A stretch of 35,362 bases of DNA from Bacteroidales bacterium (GTDB lineage: Bacteria; Bacteroidota; Bacteroidia; Bacteroidales; UBA932), in contig JAFPGC010000004.1 in assembly GCA_017423025.1 (NCBI GenBank), forward strand, positions 1 to 35,362. The letters are read 5' to 3'. The notes beneath the pieces are model-generated. The model was not told the origin of the DNA and searched no databases. It saw nothing but the letters and a program-made list of their open reading frames with translations. Positions within the stretch are counted from its first letter, which is position 1; every line of letters begins with the position of its first letter. The translations under genes and the position numbers were made by a program. Shown piece by piece: positions 12,350 to 20,819 of this stretch.

Positions 12350-15300
12350 ATGGCAAAAGAAAAGAAATTCATCACCTGTGATGGTAACTATGCCGCTTCG
12401 AACATTGCTTATCTGTTCAGCGAGCATGCTGCTATCTACCCCATCACGCCTTCCTCCACGATGGCCGAAAACATCGACGAGTGGGCTGCTCACGGTAAAA
12501 AGAACCTCTGGGGAGAAACCGTGAAAGTGACGGAGATGCAGAGCGAGGCCGGCGCCGCCGGTGCCGTGCACGGTTCCCTCCAGGCTGGTGCCCTCACTTC
12601 TACCTTTACGGCATCCCAGGGTCTGCTCCTGATGATCCCGAACATGTACAAGATTGCCGGTGAAATGCTGCCCACCGTATTCCACGTGAGCGCCCGCGCA
12701 CTCGCCAGCCACGCCCTCTCCATCTTCGGAGACCACCAGGACGTGATGGCCTGCCGCCAGACCGGTTTCTGCATGCTCGCCTCCGGTTCTGTCCAGGAAG
12801 CCCAGGATCTGGCCGCCGTTGCTCACCTGAGCGCCATCAAGGCCAGCCTTCCTTTCCTGCATTTCTTTGACGGTTTCCGTACTTCCCACGAAATCCAGAA
12901 GATCGAAGCCCTGGACGAGGAAGCCCTCAAGGATATGGTCTCCACCAAGGCCCTGGCCAAGTTCCGCGCCCGCGCCCTGAACCCGGATGCCCCCGTCACC
13001 CGCGGTACCGCCCAGAACGGTGACGTCTATTTCCAGGCTGTGGAAACCCGCAACCAGTATTACGATGCCGTTCCGGACATCGTGGCCCGTTATATGGGTG
13101 AAATCACCGAGCTCACCGGCCGTGCCTACCGTCCCTTCGAGTACTACGGTGACCCCACCGCCGAGAACATCATCGTAGCCATGGGTTCCGTCACCGAGAC
13201 CATCAAGGAAACCATCGACTACCTGGCTGGCCGCGGTCGCAAGTACGGCCTCATCACCTGCCACCTCTATCGGCCCTTCTCCGAGAAATACTTCTTTGCC
13301 GTGCTGCCTAAGAGCGTGCGCAAGATTGCCGTTCTGGACCGCACCAAGGAACCCGGCGCTATCGGCGAACCCTTGTTCACCGACGTCAAGGCCCTCTTCC
13401 AGGGTAGGGACAACGTGACCATCATCGGCGGCCGCTATGGTCTGTCCTCCAAGGACACCACCCCCGCCCAGATCGTCTCCGTCTTCGACAACCTGGACAT
13501 GAAGGAGCCCAAGGCCGATTTCACCATCGGCATCGTGGACGATGTCACCTTCAAGAGCCTGCCCATCAAGAGCGAGGTTTCCATCGTGAAGCCCGGCACC
13601 ACCGAGTGCAAGTTCTATGGCCTGGGTTCCGACGGTACCGTAGGTGCCAACAAGAACACCATCAAGATCATCGGCTCCCATACGGATCTCTACAGCCAGG
13701 CTTACTTTGACTATGACTCCAAGAAGTCCGGCGGTTACACCTGCTCCCACCTGCGCTTCGGCCAGCAGCCCATCAAGGCCCCTTATCTGGTGAACACGCC
13801 CGACTTCGTAGCCTGCCACGTTCCTTCCTACCTCAAGAAGTATGATGTGCTCAAGGGCATCAAGGAAGGCGGCACCCTGCTGCTGAACAGCCTCTGGGAC
13901 GAGGAAGAGACCATCGCCAACATTCCCGACAACGTGAAGGCCATCATCGGCCGCAAGCACATCAAGGTGTACATCATCAACGCCACCAAGATTGCTGCCG
14001 AGATTGGTCTGGGTGGCCGTACCAACACCATCCTCCAGAGCGCCTTCTTCAAGATCACCAATATCATCCCTTACGAGGACGCCGTCAAGTACATGAAGGA
14101 CGCCATCGTGAAGTCCTATGGCAAGAAGGGTGAGAACGTGGTCAACATGAACTACGCTGCCGTAGACCGTGGCGGTGAATACACCGAACTCCACGTTCCT
14201 GCCGAGTGGGCCAACATCACCGCCAAGTTCGAGAACCCGAACAAGGACCGTCTGGCTCCCGCCTTCGTAAAGGATGTGGCCGATATCGTCAACGCCCAGG
14301 CCGGCGACACCCTCCCGGTGAGCGCCTTCATGCCTTACGCCGACGGCACCATGCCCGCCGGTACCGCCGCTTTCGAGAAGCGCGGTGTGGCCGTGAACGT
14401 TCCTTCCTGGGACGCCGAGAAGTGTATCCAGTGCAACACCTGCGCCTTCGTCTGCCCGCACGCTGCCATCCGTCCTTTCCTCCTCACCGAGGAAGAGGCC
14501 GCCAAGGTGCCCGCTAACGTGAAACTGGCCCAGGGTAAGGCCAACCTCAAGGATTACAAGTACGCCATCGCCATCTCCGTGGACGACTGCACCGGTTGCG
14601 GTAACTGCGTGGATGTTTGCCTTGCCAAACCTGAGAAGGCCCTCAAGATGGTTCCTTACATCAACGACAAGGAAGACCAGTCTGCCTTCGACTACCTCAA
14701 CAAGAAGGTGGGTTACAAGGAGTACGTGGACAAGAAGGCCAACATGAAGAACAGCCAGTTCGCCCAGCCTCTGTTCGAGTTCTCCGGGGCCTGCGCCGGT
14801 TGCGGTGAAACCCCTAACATCAAGACCATCACCCAGCTCTTCGGAGACCACATGATGGTGGCCAATGCTACCGGTTGCTCCTCCATCTACGGTGCTTCCT
14901 TCCCGGCCAGCCCGTACTGCACCAACGCTCAGGGTCACGGTCCCGCATGGGCCAACTCCCTGTTCGAGGACTTCTGCGAATTCGGTCTGGGTATGAAGCT
15001 CGGTAGTGACCGCGCCCGTGAAACCGTGGCCCGCACCATGAAGCAGGCCCTCGAGTGCGAGTGCTGCAGCCAGGAAATCAAGGCCCTGGCCGCCCAGTGG
15101 CTGGAAGCCCCTCAGGATCCCGCTGTGACCCGCGAGGTGGCCGACAAGATTGTCCCTCTGGCCAAGGATTGCAGCTGCGACACCTGCAAGAAACTCGTTG
15201 AATACGAGCACTTCATCCCTGCCCGCAGCCAGTGGATCTTCGGTGGTGACGGTGCCTCCTACGACATCGGTTACGGCGGTCTGGACCACGTGCTGGCCAG

Positions 15301-15874
15301 CGGCGAGAACCTCAACATCCTGGTTCTGGACACCGAGGTGTACTCCAACACCGGCGGTCAGAGCTCCAAGGCTACTCCCGTGGGCGCTATCGCCAAGTTC
15401 GCTGCCTCCGGTAAGAAGATCCGCAAGAAGGATCTGGGCATGATGGCCATCTCCTACGGCTACGTCTATGTGGCCCAGGTGGCCATGGGTGCCAGCCCTG
15501 TGCAGTACTTCAACGCCATCAAGGAAGCCGAGGCCTACAACGGCCCGTCCCTCATCATTGCCTACAGCCCTTGTATCAACCACGGTCTGAAGGCCGGCAT
15601 GGGTCTGAGTCAGAAGGAAGAGAAGCTGGCCGTCGAGTGCGGTTACTGGCACCTCTACCGTTACAACCCGGCTCTGGAAGGCACGGACAAGAACCCGTTC
15701 ACCCTGGACAGCAAGGAACCCGACTGGACCAAGTTCCAGGACTTCCTCAAGGGTGAGGTCCGCTTCGCTTCCCTGTACAAGATGTTCCCGGACCAGGCCG
15801 ATGAACTCCTCGCCAAGACCGAAGAGTTTGCCAAGGTTCGTCTGAACACGTACAAGCGTCTCGCCGGCAAATAA
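12350..15874 (+). CDS. nifJ: Pyruvate:ferredoxin (flavodoxin) oxidoreductase
   Basis: A 1174-residue single-chain PFOR, the usual length. It oxidises pyruvate with CoA to acetyl-CoA and CO2 and passes electrons to ferredoxin, central to anaerobic energy metabolism. The N-terminal domains carry YPITPSSTMAE and the CoA-binding region. Two 4Fe-4S motifs are CIQCNTCAFVCP (from C692) and CTGCGNCVDVC. A cysteine-rich GACAGCGETP begins the TPP-binding part, and the TPP/Mg site GGDGASYDIGYGG starts at 965, with DTEVYSNTGGQSSKATP after it. Codon choice is extremely biased, as in a very highly expressed gene; this explains a 1110-codon mirror ORF on the other strand. Confidence 0.98.
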   Translation: MAKEKKFITCDGNYAASNIAYLFSEHAAIYPITPSSTMAENIDEWAAHGKKNLWGETVKVTEMQSEAGAAGAVHGSLQAGALTSTFTASQGLLLMIPNMYKIAGEMLPTVFHVSARALASHALSIFGDHQDVMACRQTGFCMLASGSVQEAQDLAAVAHLSAIKASLPFLHFFDGFRTSHEIQKIEALDEEALKDMVSTKALAKFRARALNPDAPVTRGTAQNGDVYFQAVETRNQYYDAVPDIVARYMGEITELTGRAYRPFEYYGDPTAENIIVAMGSVTETIKETIDYLAGRGRKYGLITCHLYRPFSEKYFFAVLPKSVRKIAVLDRTKEPGAIGEPLFTDVKALFQGRDNVTIIGGRYGLSSKDTTPAQIVSVFDNLDMKEPKADFTIGIVDDVTFKSLPIKSEVSIVKPGTTECKFYGLGSDGTVGANKNTIKIIGSHTDLYSQAYFDYDSKKSGGYTCSHLRFGQQPIKAPYLVNTPDFVACHVPSYLKKYDVLKGIKEGGTLLLNSLWDEEETIANIPDNVKAIIGRKHIKVYIINATKIAAEIGLGGRTNTILQSAFFKITNIIPYEDAVKYMKDAIVKSYGKKGENVVNMNYAAVDRGGEYTELHVPAEWANITAKFENPNKDRLAPAFVKDVADIVNAQAGDTLPVSAFMPYADGTMPAGTAAFEKRGVAVNVPSWDAEKCIQCNTCAFVCPHAAIRPFLLTEEEAAKVPANVKLAQGKANLKDYKYAIAISVDDCTGCGNCVDVCLAKPEKALKMVPYINDKEDQSAFDYLNKKVGYKEYVDKKANMKNSQFAQPLFEFSGACAGCGETPNIKTITQLFGDHMMVANATGCSSIYGASFPASPYCTNAQGHGPAWANSLFEDFCEFGLGMKLGSDRARETVARTMKQALECECCSQEIKALAAQWLEAPQDPAVTREVADKIVPLAKDCSCDTCKKLVEYEHFIPARSQWIFGGDGASYDIGYGGLDHVLASGENLNILVLDTEVYSNTGGQSSKATPVGAIAKFAASGKKIRKKDLGMMAISYGYVYVAQVAMGASPVQYFNAIKEAEAYNGPSLIIAYSPCINHGLKAGMGLSQKEEKLAVECGYWHLYRYNPALEGTDKNPFTLDSKEPDWTKFQDFLKGEVRFASLYKMFPDQADELLAKTEEFAKVRLNTYKRLAGK

Positions 15875-15887
15875 TCGCGTGGATACA

Positions 15888-15946
15888 ACTGACTTAGAGT
15901 CAGTGCTTTAACAGATTACCCCTAGGTGAAATCGCCTAGGGGTAAT
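15888..15946 (+). terminator. Double-hairpin terminator after nifJ
   Basis: A first hairpin ACTGAC/GTCAGT (15888-15893, 15899-15904) is followed by a perfect 12-bp stem ATTACCCCTAGG (15915-15926) with CCTAGGGGTAAT (15935-15946), then TGTTT. It lies between convergent genes and could serve both strands. Confidence 0.8.
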
Positions 15947-15987
15947 TGTTTATTGTAAAGATTATCAATTACTTACATCCACACATC

Positions 15988-16254
15988 TTATTTGCTAAAC
16001 ACGCTGTTGAAGGCGTTGTTGGCCAGGTCGTAGGACTGCTGGATACGGCGGGCGTAGCCCAGGAATATCTCCCCGGAGGGCGACAGGCGCACTTCCCTGC
16101 CCCTTTGGAAAAGCTCTACGCCAAGGGCATCTTCCAATGCGGCAATCTGCGAACTCACGGCCGGCTGGGTGAGCCCCAGCACCTTGGCGGCCTTGGTAAA
16201 ATTCCGTTCTTTTTCCACCTCCAGAAAGGCCCGGATTTTGCTGTCTTCCAACAT
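15988..16254 (-). CDS. LysR-type DNA-binding domain protein, 88 residues
   Basis: The product is essentially only the N-terminal winged helix-turn-helix of a LysR regulator: FLEVEKERNFTKAAKVLGLT then QPAVSSQIAALEDALGVELF, ending with the linker helix (SPSGEIFLGYARRIQQSYDL). The ~200-residue effector-binding domain is absent and no remnant of it follows, so this looks like a compact regulator rather than a broken gene. It has a -7 box TATTTTTG on the minus strand (16281-16288) and is divergent from the M16 peptidase and convergent with nifJ. It may regulate either neighbour. Without a ligand domain it may act constitutively or through its dimer partner. Confidence 0.85.
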   Translation of the reverse strand: MLEDSKIRAFLEVEKERNFTKAAKVLGLTQPAVSSQIAALEDALGVELFQRGREVRLSPSGEIFLGYARRIQQSYDLANNAFNSVFSK

Positions 16255-16280
16255 ACCTAAAAAGATTCTGATTCTTAATA

Positions 16281-16329
16281 CAAAAATAAGTAAATTTGTT
16301 TGGAATATAAAAAAATGTTTCTACCTTTG
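16281..16329. promoter_or_regulatory. Divergent promoters of the LysR-type gene and M16 peptidase
   Basis: Plus strand: TTTG at 16299-16302 and TACCTTTG at 16322-16329, 19-base spacer, a near-perfect match. Minus strand: TATTTTTG at 16281-16288. The peptidase mRNA has a ~60-base AT-rich leader before its ATG. Confidence 0.75.
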
Positions 16330-16392
16330 CGGTGTACTATTAAACTAATACACATTTAAGCTGAATAACTATTTTCTTAACCATTATTATAA

Positions 16393-19257
16393 ATGAAAAG
16401 AATTTTTCTAGTTTTCGGTGCGCTGGTCATGACCGCCCTGACGGCCCTGGCCCAGCAGCCCACCCGTGAGCAGATGGAGGCTTACATCTCCCAGATGCCC
16501 AAGCTCCCTAACTCCGACCAGGTCCGTATCGGCCACCTGGACAACGGTCTCACTTACTACATCCGTCACAATGAACTGCCCAAGGGCCGTGCAGAATTCT
16601 ACCTGGCTACCAATGTAGGTGCCATTGAGGAAGAATATCCCGCCCAGGACGGTCTGGCTCACTTCCTGGAGCACATGTGCTTCAACGGAACCGAGCATTT
16701 CCCGGACAAGACCATCCTCAACTACCTGCGTTCCATCGGCGCCGAATTCGGCCGCAACATCAACGCTTCCACCGGTTTTGAGGAAACCCAGTACATGCTC
16801 AACAACATCCCTGTAGAGCGTGAAAGCGTAGTGGACTCCTGCCTCATGATCCTGTGCGACTATTCTCACTTCGTGCTTAACGAGCCCAAGGAGATCGATG
16901 CCGAGCGCGGTGTCATCATCGAGGAGCGCCGCACCCGCCGCAACGCTGCCTGGCGCACCATGGAGGCCTCTCTCCCCTACTACTTCGGCCCCGACTCCAA
17001 GCAGGCTTCCTGCACCCTTATCGGCACTCAGGAGCACCTGGAGACCTTCAAACCCGAAAGCCTGGTAGCCTTCTACCACACCTGGTACCACCCCGGCAAC
17101 CAGGCCGTCATCGTTGTGGGTGACGTGGACGTGGACCGCACCGAGGCCAAGATCAAGGAAGTCTTCGGCATCATCCCCGCCAAGGAGAATCCCGTTGCCA
17201 AACCCATCCAGACCATCGCCAACCATGCTGAGCCCCGCATAGGTGTCATCACCGACCCGGAAACCACCAGCCCCAGCGTGGAAGTGTTCTGGCACAGCGA
17301 GGCCATGCCCGAGTCTGTGAATGCCACCGTCCTGGGCCAGGCTACCGAACTCATCAAGGACGTGATCAGCATGGTTATGCGCGAGCGTTTCAACGACATC
17401 ACCTCCAAGCCCGGTTCTTCTTTCCTGAGTGGCAACTTCGGTGTCAGCAGCCTCATATACGAGGACATCGATGTAGCCGGCGGTTCGGTAGACCTGAAGG
17501 AAGACAACATCCTGGGAGGCTTCCGTGACTACTACACCGAAGTCGTCCGCCTCAAGCGTTACGGCATCACCGACGCCGAGTTCAACCGCGTCAAGGCCGA
17601 CTATCTGTCTATGCTGGAAACCCGCGTCAACCGCGCCAGCACCCGTCAGAACGCCGAATTCATCTACCCGATTATTTCCAACTTCTTCGACAAAGAGCCC
17701 CTTATGGAGCCCGCCGACGAGCAGGAACTTGTCCAGGCCCTCCTCGGCCAGGTGAACACTACTGCCATCAACCAGGCCGCCGCCCAGCTTTGGGACGGCA
17801 ACAACCTGGTCGTCGTTTACAACGGCCCTGAGAAGGAAGGCATTGCCACTCCTACCGCCGAGCAGCTGCTCCAGGTAATGGCCGAGGTAGACGCCTCTGA
17901 AATCAGCGCCCCCGAAGGTGAGGATATTCCGGATGCTTTCCTGGATCCCGCCAAGCTCAAGGGCTCTCCCATCGCCAAGACCGGCACCACCATCTACGGC
18001 GCCCAGGAATGGACCCTCAAGAACGGTGTAAAGGTCATCGTCTATCCTACCGACCTCCAGAAGGACCAGATCCTCTTCAACATTGTCAAGGAAGGCGGTA
18101 TGTCCCTGGTGGCCGATGAAGATATGGCATCCTTCGACGACAACATCATCTCCCTGTTCCAGAGCAACAGCGGTATTTCCTCCTTCTCCGGAACCACCGT
18201 GGCCAAGATGCTCACCGGCAAGAACGTGAACGTATCGCCTTACTTCGACCGTCTGCAGAATGGCATCAACGGCAGCAGCACCGTCAAGGACTTCGAGACC
18301 GCCCTGCAGCTCGTTTACCTCCTCTGGACGGATCCCCGCTTCGATCCCGAAGAGTGGCAGAACGGCATCAACCAGATTACCTCCGTTCTCCCGAACCTGG
18401 TGAACCAGCCTAATTACAAGCTCCAGTCCGAGCTCTACAAGACCCTCTACGGCAACCATCCCCGCCGTCAGATGCTCTCCCAGGAGACCGTTGACAAGGC
18501 CAGCCTCGCCGTTGTGGAGAAGTACTACAGAAAACTCTTTGCCGATGCCGCCGGCGCCACCTTCGTGGTAGTGGGTGACGTGAACCCCGAGGCCATCAAG
18601 CCGCTGGTAGAGAAATACATCGGCTCCCTGCCTAAGGGCAAGAAGCCTCTCCAGTGGGCCGAGACCAACGAGTACATCGTGAACGGCCGCAACGAGAACG
18701 TCTTCAGCGTAGATATGCAGACTCCCAAGAGCACCGTCCTGCAGGTCTGGAGTGCCTTCATTCCGTTCACCTTCGACACCGACGCCGCCCTGGATGCCAT
18801 TTCCTACATCCTGGATATGCGTTACACCGAGAGCCTCCGCGAGGAGGAAGGCGGCACCTATGGCGCCAGCACCGCTGCCCAGATTTCCCGCCGTCCCAAG
18901 TCCCAGGCCCTCATCCAGGTGTACTTCGACTGCAAGCCCGCCCTCTGCGACAAGCTCCGTGAGTTGGCTATCGCCGGAATCAAAGACATGGCCGAAAATG
19001 GTCCTACCGAAGAGGAAGTGAACATGGCCAAGCTAAATCTCCAGAAGAACCTCCCGGAAAGCCGTCAGCGCAACAGCTGGTGGAGAAACGGTATCGAGCA
19101 GTATGTCACCTATGGCCAGGATCGCGACGCCGAGTATGAGGCTGCCGTGAACGCCCTCAGCAAGGAAAGCATCCAGAATGTGCTGAAGTCCATCGTGGCC
19201 CAGGACAACTTCACCGAACTGGTGATGAAGCCCGCCGCCACCGCCGAGGCTGAATAA
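16393..19257 (+). CDS. Secreted M16 (pitrilysin-type) zinc peptidase
   Basis: A 954-residue protein with an N-terminal signal peptide (MKRIFLVFGALVMTALTALA, cleavage before QQ), placing it in the periplasm or on the surface. It has the two-half architecture of the M16B/M16 family. The active half begins with the inverted zinc motif HFLEH at 90-94, with E93 catalytic, and the third ligand E171 in AERGVIIEE. The C-terminal half (from ~540) has an R/Y pair region (YTESLREEEGGTYGAS) typical of the inactive partner domain. It degrades peptides or processes outer-membrane proteins. Codon use is strongly biased, suggesting high expression. It has its own strong promoter. Confidence 0.93.
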   Translation: MKRIFLVFGALVMTALTALAQQPTREQMEAYISQMPKLPNSDQVRIGHLDNGLTYYIRHNELPKGRAEFYLATNVGAIEEEYPAQDGLAHFLEHMCFNGTEHFPDKTILNYLRSIGAEFGRNINASTGFEETQYMLNNIPVERESVVDSCLMILCDYSHFVLNEPKEIDAERGVIIEERRTRRNAAWRTMEASLPYYFGPDSKQASCTLIGTQEHLETFKPESLVAFYHTWYHPGNQAVIVVGDVDVDRTEAKIKEVFGIIPAKENPVAKPIQTIANHAEPRIGVITDPETTSPSVEVFWHSEAMPESVNATVLGQATELIKDVISMVMRERFNDITSKPGSSFLSGNFGVSSLIYEDIDVAGGSVDLKEDNILGGFRDYYTEVVRLKRYGITDAEFNRVKADYLSMLETRVNRASTRQNAEFIYPIISNFFDKEPLMEPADEQELVQALLGQVNTTAINQAAAQLWDGNNLVVVYNGPEKEGIATPTAEQLLQVMAEVDASEISAPEGEDIPDAFLDPAKLKGSPIAKTGTTIYGAQEWTLKNGVKVIVYPTDLQKDQILFNIVKEGGMSLVADEDMASFDDNIISLFQSNSGISSFSGTTVAKMLTGKNVNVSPYFDRLQNGINGSSTVKDFETALQLVYLLWTDPRFDPEEWQNGINQITSVLPNLVNQPNYKLQSELYKTLYGNHPRRQMLSQETVDKASLAVVEKYYRKLFADAAGATFVVVGDVNPEAIKPLVEKYIGSLPKGKKPLQWAETNEYIVNGRNENVFSVDMQTPKSTVLQVWSAFIPFTFDTDAALDAISYILDMRYTESLREEEGGTYGASTAAQISRRPKSQALIQVYFDCKPALCDKLRELAIAGIKDMAENGPTEEEVNMAKLNLQKNLPESRQRNSWWRNGIEQYVTYGQDRDAEYEAAVNALSKESIQNVLKSIVAQDNFTELVMKPAATAEAE

Positions 19258-19276
19258 TCACTAACGTCCCCAAAGA

Positions 19277-19335
19277 CCGGCTTCTGCCGGCCAGTCCCTC
19301 CCCCGAGGGGAGGGATTTAGGGAGGGGGCAACGTG
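19277..19335. repeat. GC-rich intergenic repeat, copy 1
   Basis: A hairpin with TTCT loop (CCGGC/GCCGG) is followed by a C/G-block hairpin, CCCTCCCC...GGGGAGGG (19296-19314), then a ggagggggc-acgtg tail. The same order occurs at 34236-34297. Both copies lie between convergent genes next to a separate terminator. It is REP-like. Confidence 0.75.
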
Positions 19336-19343
19336 AGCAAATT

Positions 19344-19374
19344 AAAAAGGCTACGCGTTTGCGTAGCCTTTTTT
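19344..19374. terminator. Bidirectional terminator between M16 peptidase and ferredoxin
   Basis: AAAAAGGCTACGC (19344-19356), GTTT loop, GCGTAGCC and six T (19361-19374). The A and T flanks allow termination from either strand. Confidence 0.85.
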
Positions 19375-19395
19375 GACGAAGTCATTACCGAGGCT

Positions 19396-19569
19396 TTATG
19401 CCTCGGTAATCGCTTCGTTGGGGCAGGTTCCTTCGCATGCACCGCAATCGATGCACTCGTCGGCGTTGATCTTGTAAGAGGCATCACCGGCGGTGATGGC
19501 GCCCACAGGGCAAACTTCTGCACAGGAGCCGCAAGAAACGCAAAGCTCGGGGTTGATCATTCTAGGCAT
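19396..19569 (-). CDS. 2[4Fe-4S] ferredoxin
   Basis: A 57-residue electron carrier (too short for a 60-codon ORF cut-off). Two complete cluster motifs are present: CVSCGSCAEVCPVG (C10, C13, C16, C20) and CIDCGACEGTCPNE (C39, C42, C45, C49), with the internal two-fold repeat typical of clostridial-type ferredoxins. It would accept electrons from PFOR (nifJ, ~3.5 kb away) and pass them to hydrogenase, Rnf or biosynthetic enzymes. A 10-bp inverted repeat (19384-19393 with 19401-19410) overlaps its stop codon. It is divergent from the DUF1573 gene. Confidence 0.95.
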   Translation of the reverse strand: MPRMINPELCVSCGSCAEVCPVGAITAGDASYKINADECIDCGACEGTCPNEAITEA

Positions 19570-19628
19570 AGTTTAAATCTTTTATTGTTGTTGTGTTCTA
19601 TTCTTAGGGCACGAAGATAGGCATTATA

Positions 19629-19660
19629 TTTGAAATTCAAAAGAAGAGTGACTAACTTTG
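19629..19660 (+). promoter_or_regulatory. Promoter of the DUF1573 lipoprotein
   Basis: TTTG at 19629-19632 and TAACTTTG at 19653-19660 with a 20-base spacer. The -7 box ends only 5 bases before the ATG at 19666, so the mRNA is probably leaderless, and the in-frame TTG at 19630 cannot be the start. Confidence 0.7.
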
Positions 19661-19665
19661 TAAGC

Positions 19666-20787
19666 ATGAAAGCTATGTTTTGGACCCTTCTTCTGGCCGC
19701 CGGCATCGCGTCCTGTGGCTCCCGGAATGCAAATAGCGCGCCAGTTGTGGAACTGGTGCCCGTAGAGGACAGCCAGGCCCCGGCAACGGTGGTCTTCGAC
19801 AAAACCGTCCACGATTTCGGGGACGTAAGTGTAACGGACGGTCCCCTCACCTGCACCTTCACCTTTACCAACGAAGGTTCGGACCCCATCAGCGTCTACG
19901 AGGTAGTATCGTCCTGCGGCTGTACGGACGTCCAGTGGACCAAAGGAACCCTGACCAAGGGCCAGAGCGGTACCATATCGGCCACTTATAAGAACCAGGA
20001 CGGCGCCAAGCCTTTCGACAAAACGCTTACCGTCTACATATCCGGCCTCAAAAGACCGGTGGTGTTGCGCCTGCGAGGCGTAGTTCACGAGAAAAAGAAA
20101 TCCCTGAGCGAGCTCTACGGAGCCCAAAAGCTCGGGGATTTTGGTCTCAAGGCCCGTCAGTTCAAGACCGGAACCCTCAAGCAGGGCCTCTCAGTAAGTG
20201 AAACCGCCCCCGTAGCCAACCTGGGCAAAAAGCCGCTCCAGGTCACCTGGGCCGATGTCTCCCCCCAGCTCACCGTCTCCGTAGATCCCAACCCCATCCC
20301 TGCCGGCAGCACCGCAACGCTAAGCTTCACCATCAAGGCCGACAGCGCCCTCTACGGAAAAACGGTCTATACTGCAACGCCCGTCCTCAACGGCAGGAAG
20401 GCCGAAGCCCCGCTGGAAGTATCGGCCTTTACGCAGGAGAATTTCTCTTCCTGGAGTGCCGACAAGCGAGACGAGGCGGCCCTTCCCGTCTTCGACGCCA
20501 GCACCGTAAACCTGGGAATCATCCGGCAGGACACCCCGCAGGAAGCCGTCTTCCTCTGCACCAACAAAGGCAAGACGCCCTTCCATATTTATAAGGCCGA
20601 TGTGGAAAGCCCCGCCCTCAAGGCCGTCTCCCTGCCTGACGTAACCGCGGGCGCCCAAGAGAAGGTGGTGTTCAGGCTGGACCCGTCCGCCCTCCCAAAA
20701 GGAGAGTGCGTTATCATGATTTCCCTTACCACCAACTCTCCCCTCCGCCCCCTCGTTAACCTATTTGTAGCAGGAGAAATCAGATAA
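19666..20787 (+). CDS. DUF1573 lipoprotein
   Basis: A 373-residue lipoprotein: signal MKAMFWTLLLAAGIAS with lipobox cysteine C17. The first domain (VVFDKTVHDFGDVS ... TFTFTNEGSDPI, then VVSSCGCTDVQW) is a classic DUF1573 Ig-like (ASH/MSP-type) domain with its SCGCT motif. Two further degenerate repeats follow (ETAPVANLGKKPLQVTW ... and STVNLGIIRQDTPQEAVFLC ...). Proteins of this type are abundant envelope proteins in Bacteroidetes with unknown function, probably protein-binding. It has its own promoter and is followed, 32 bases after its stop, by topoisomerase IV with a separate promoter. Confidence 0.9.
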   Translation: MKAMFWTLLLAAGIASCGSRNANSAPVVELVPVEDSQAPATVVFDKTVHDFGDVSVTDGPLTCTFTFTNEGSDPISVYEVVSSCGCTDVQWTKGTLTKGQSGTISATYKNQDGAKPFDKTLTVYISGLKRPVVLRLRGVVHEKKKSLSELYGAQKLGDFGLKARQFKTGTLKQGLSVSETAPVANLGKKPLQVTWADVSPQLTVSVDPNPIPAGSTATLSFTIKADSALYGKTVYTATPVLNGRKAEAPLEVSAFTQENFSSWSADKRDEAALPVFDASTVNLGIIRQDTPQEAVFLCTNKGKTPFHIYKADVESPALKAVSLPDVTAGAQEKVVFRLDPSALPKGECVIMISLTTNSPLRPLVNLFVAGEIR

Positions 20788-20793
20788 TTTTAG

Positions 20794-20801
20794 TATATTT
20801 G
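20794..20801 (+). promoter_or_regulatory. -7 box of the topoisomerase operon
   Basis: TATATTTG, a perfect -7 element, 18 bases before the ATG at 20820, directly after the DUF1573 stop. Confidence 0.65.
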
Positions 20802-20819
20802 TAGGTTAATTAGAAACGA

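Noticed and set aside
12320-15652. 1110-codon open frame on the minus strand opposite nifJ
   Set aside because: It is the mirror of nifJ caused by strongly biased codon use; the translation is low-complexity (Gly, His, Val, Leu, Asp rich) with no family match, and nifJ is unambiguous.
16408-18459. Long minus-strand frame opposite the M16 peptidase
   Set aside because: Same codon-bias mirror effect; no plausible protein motif and the plus-strand gene is clear.
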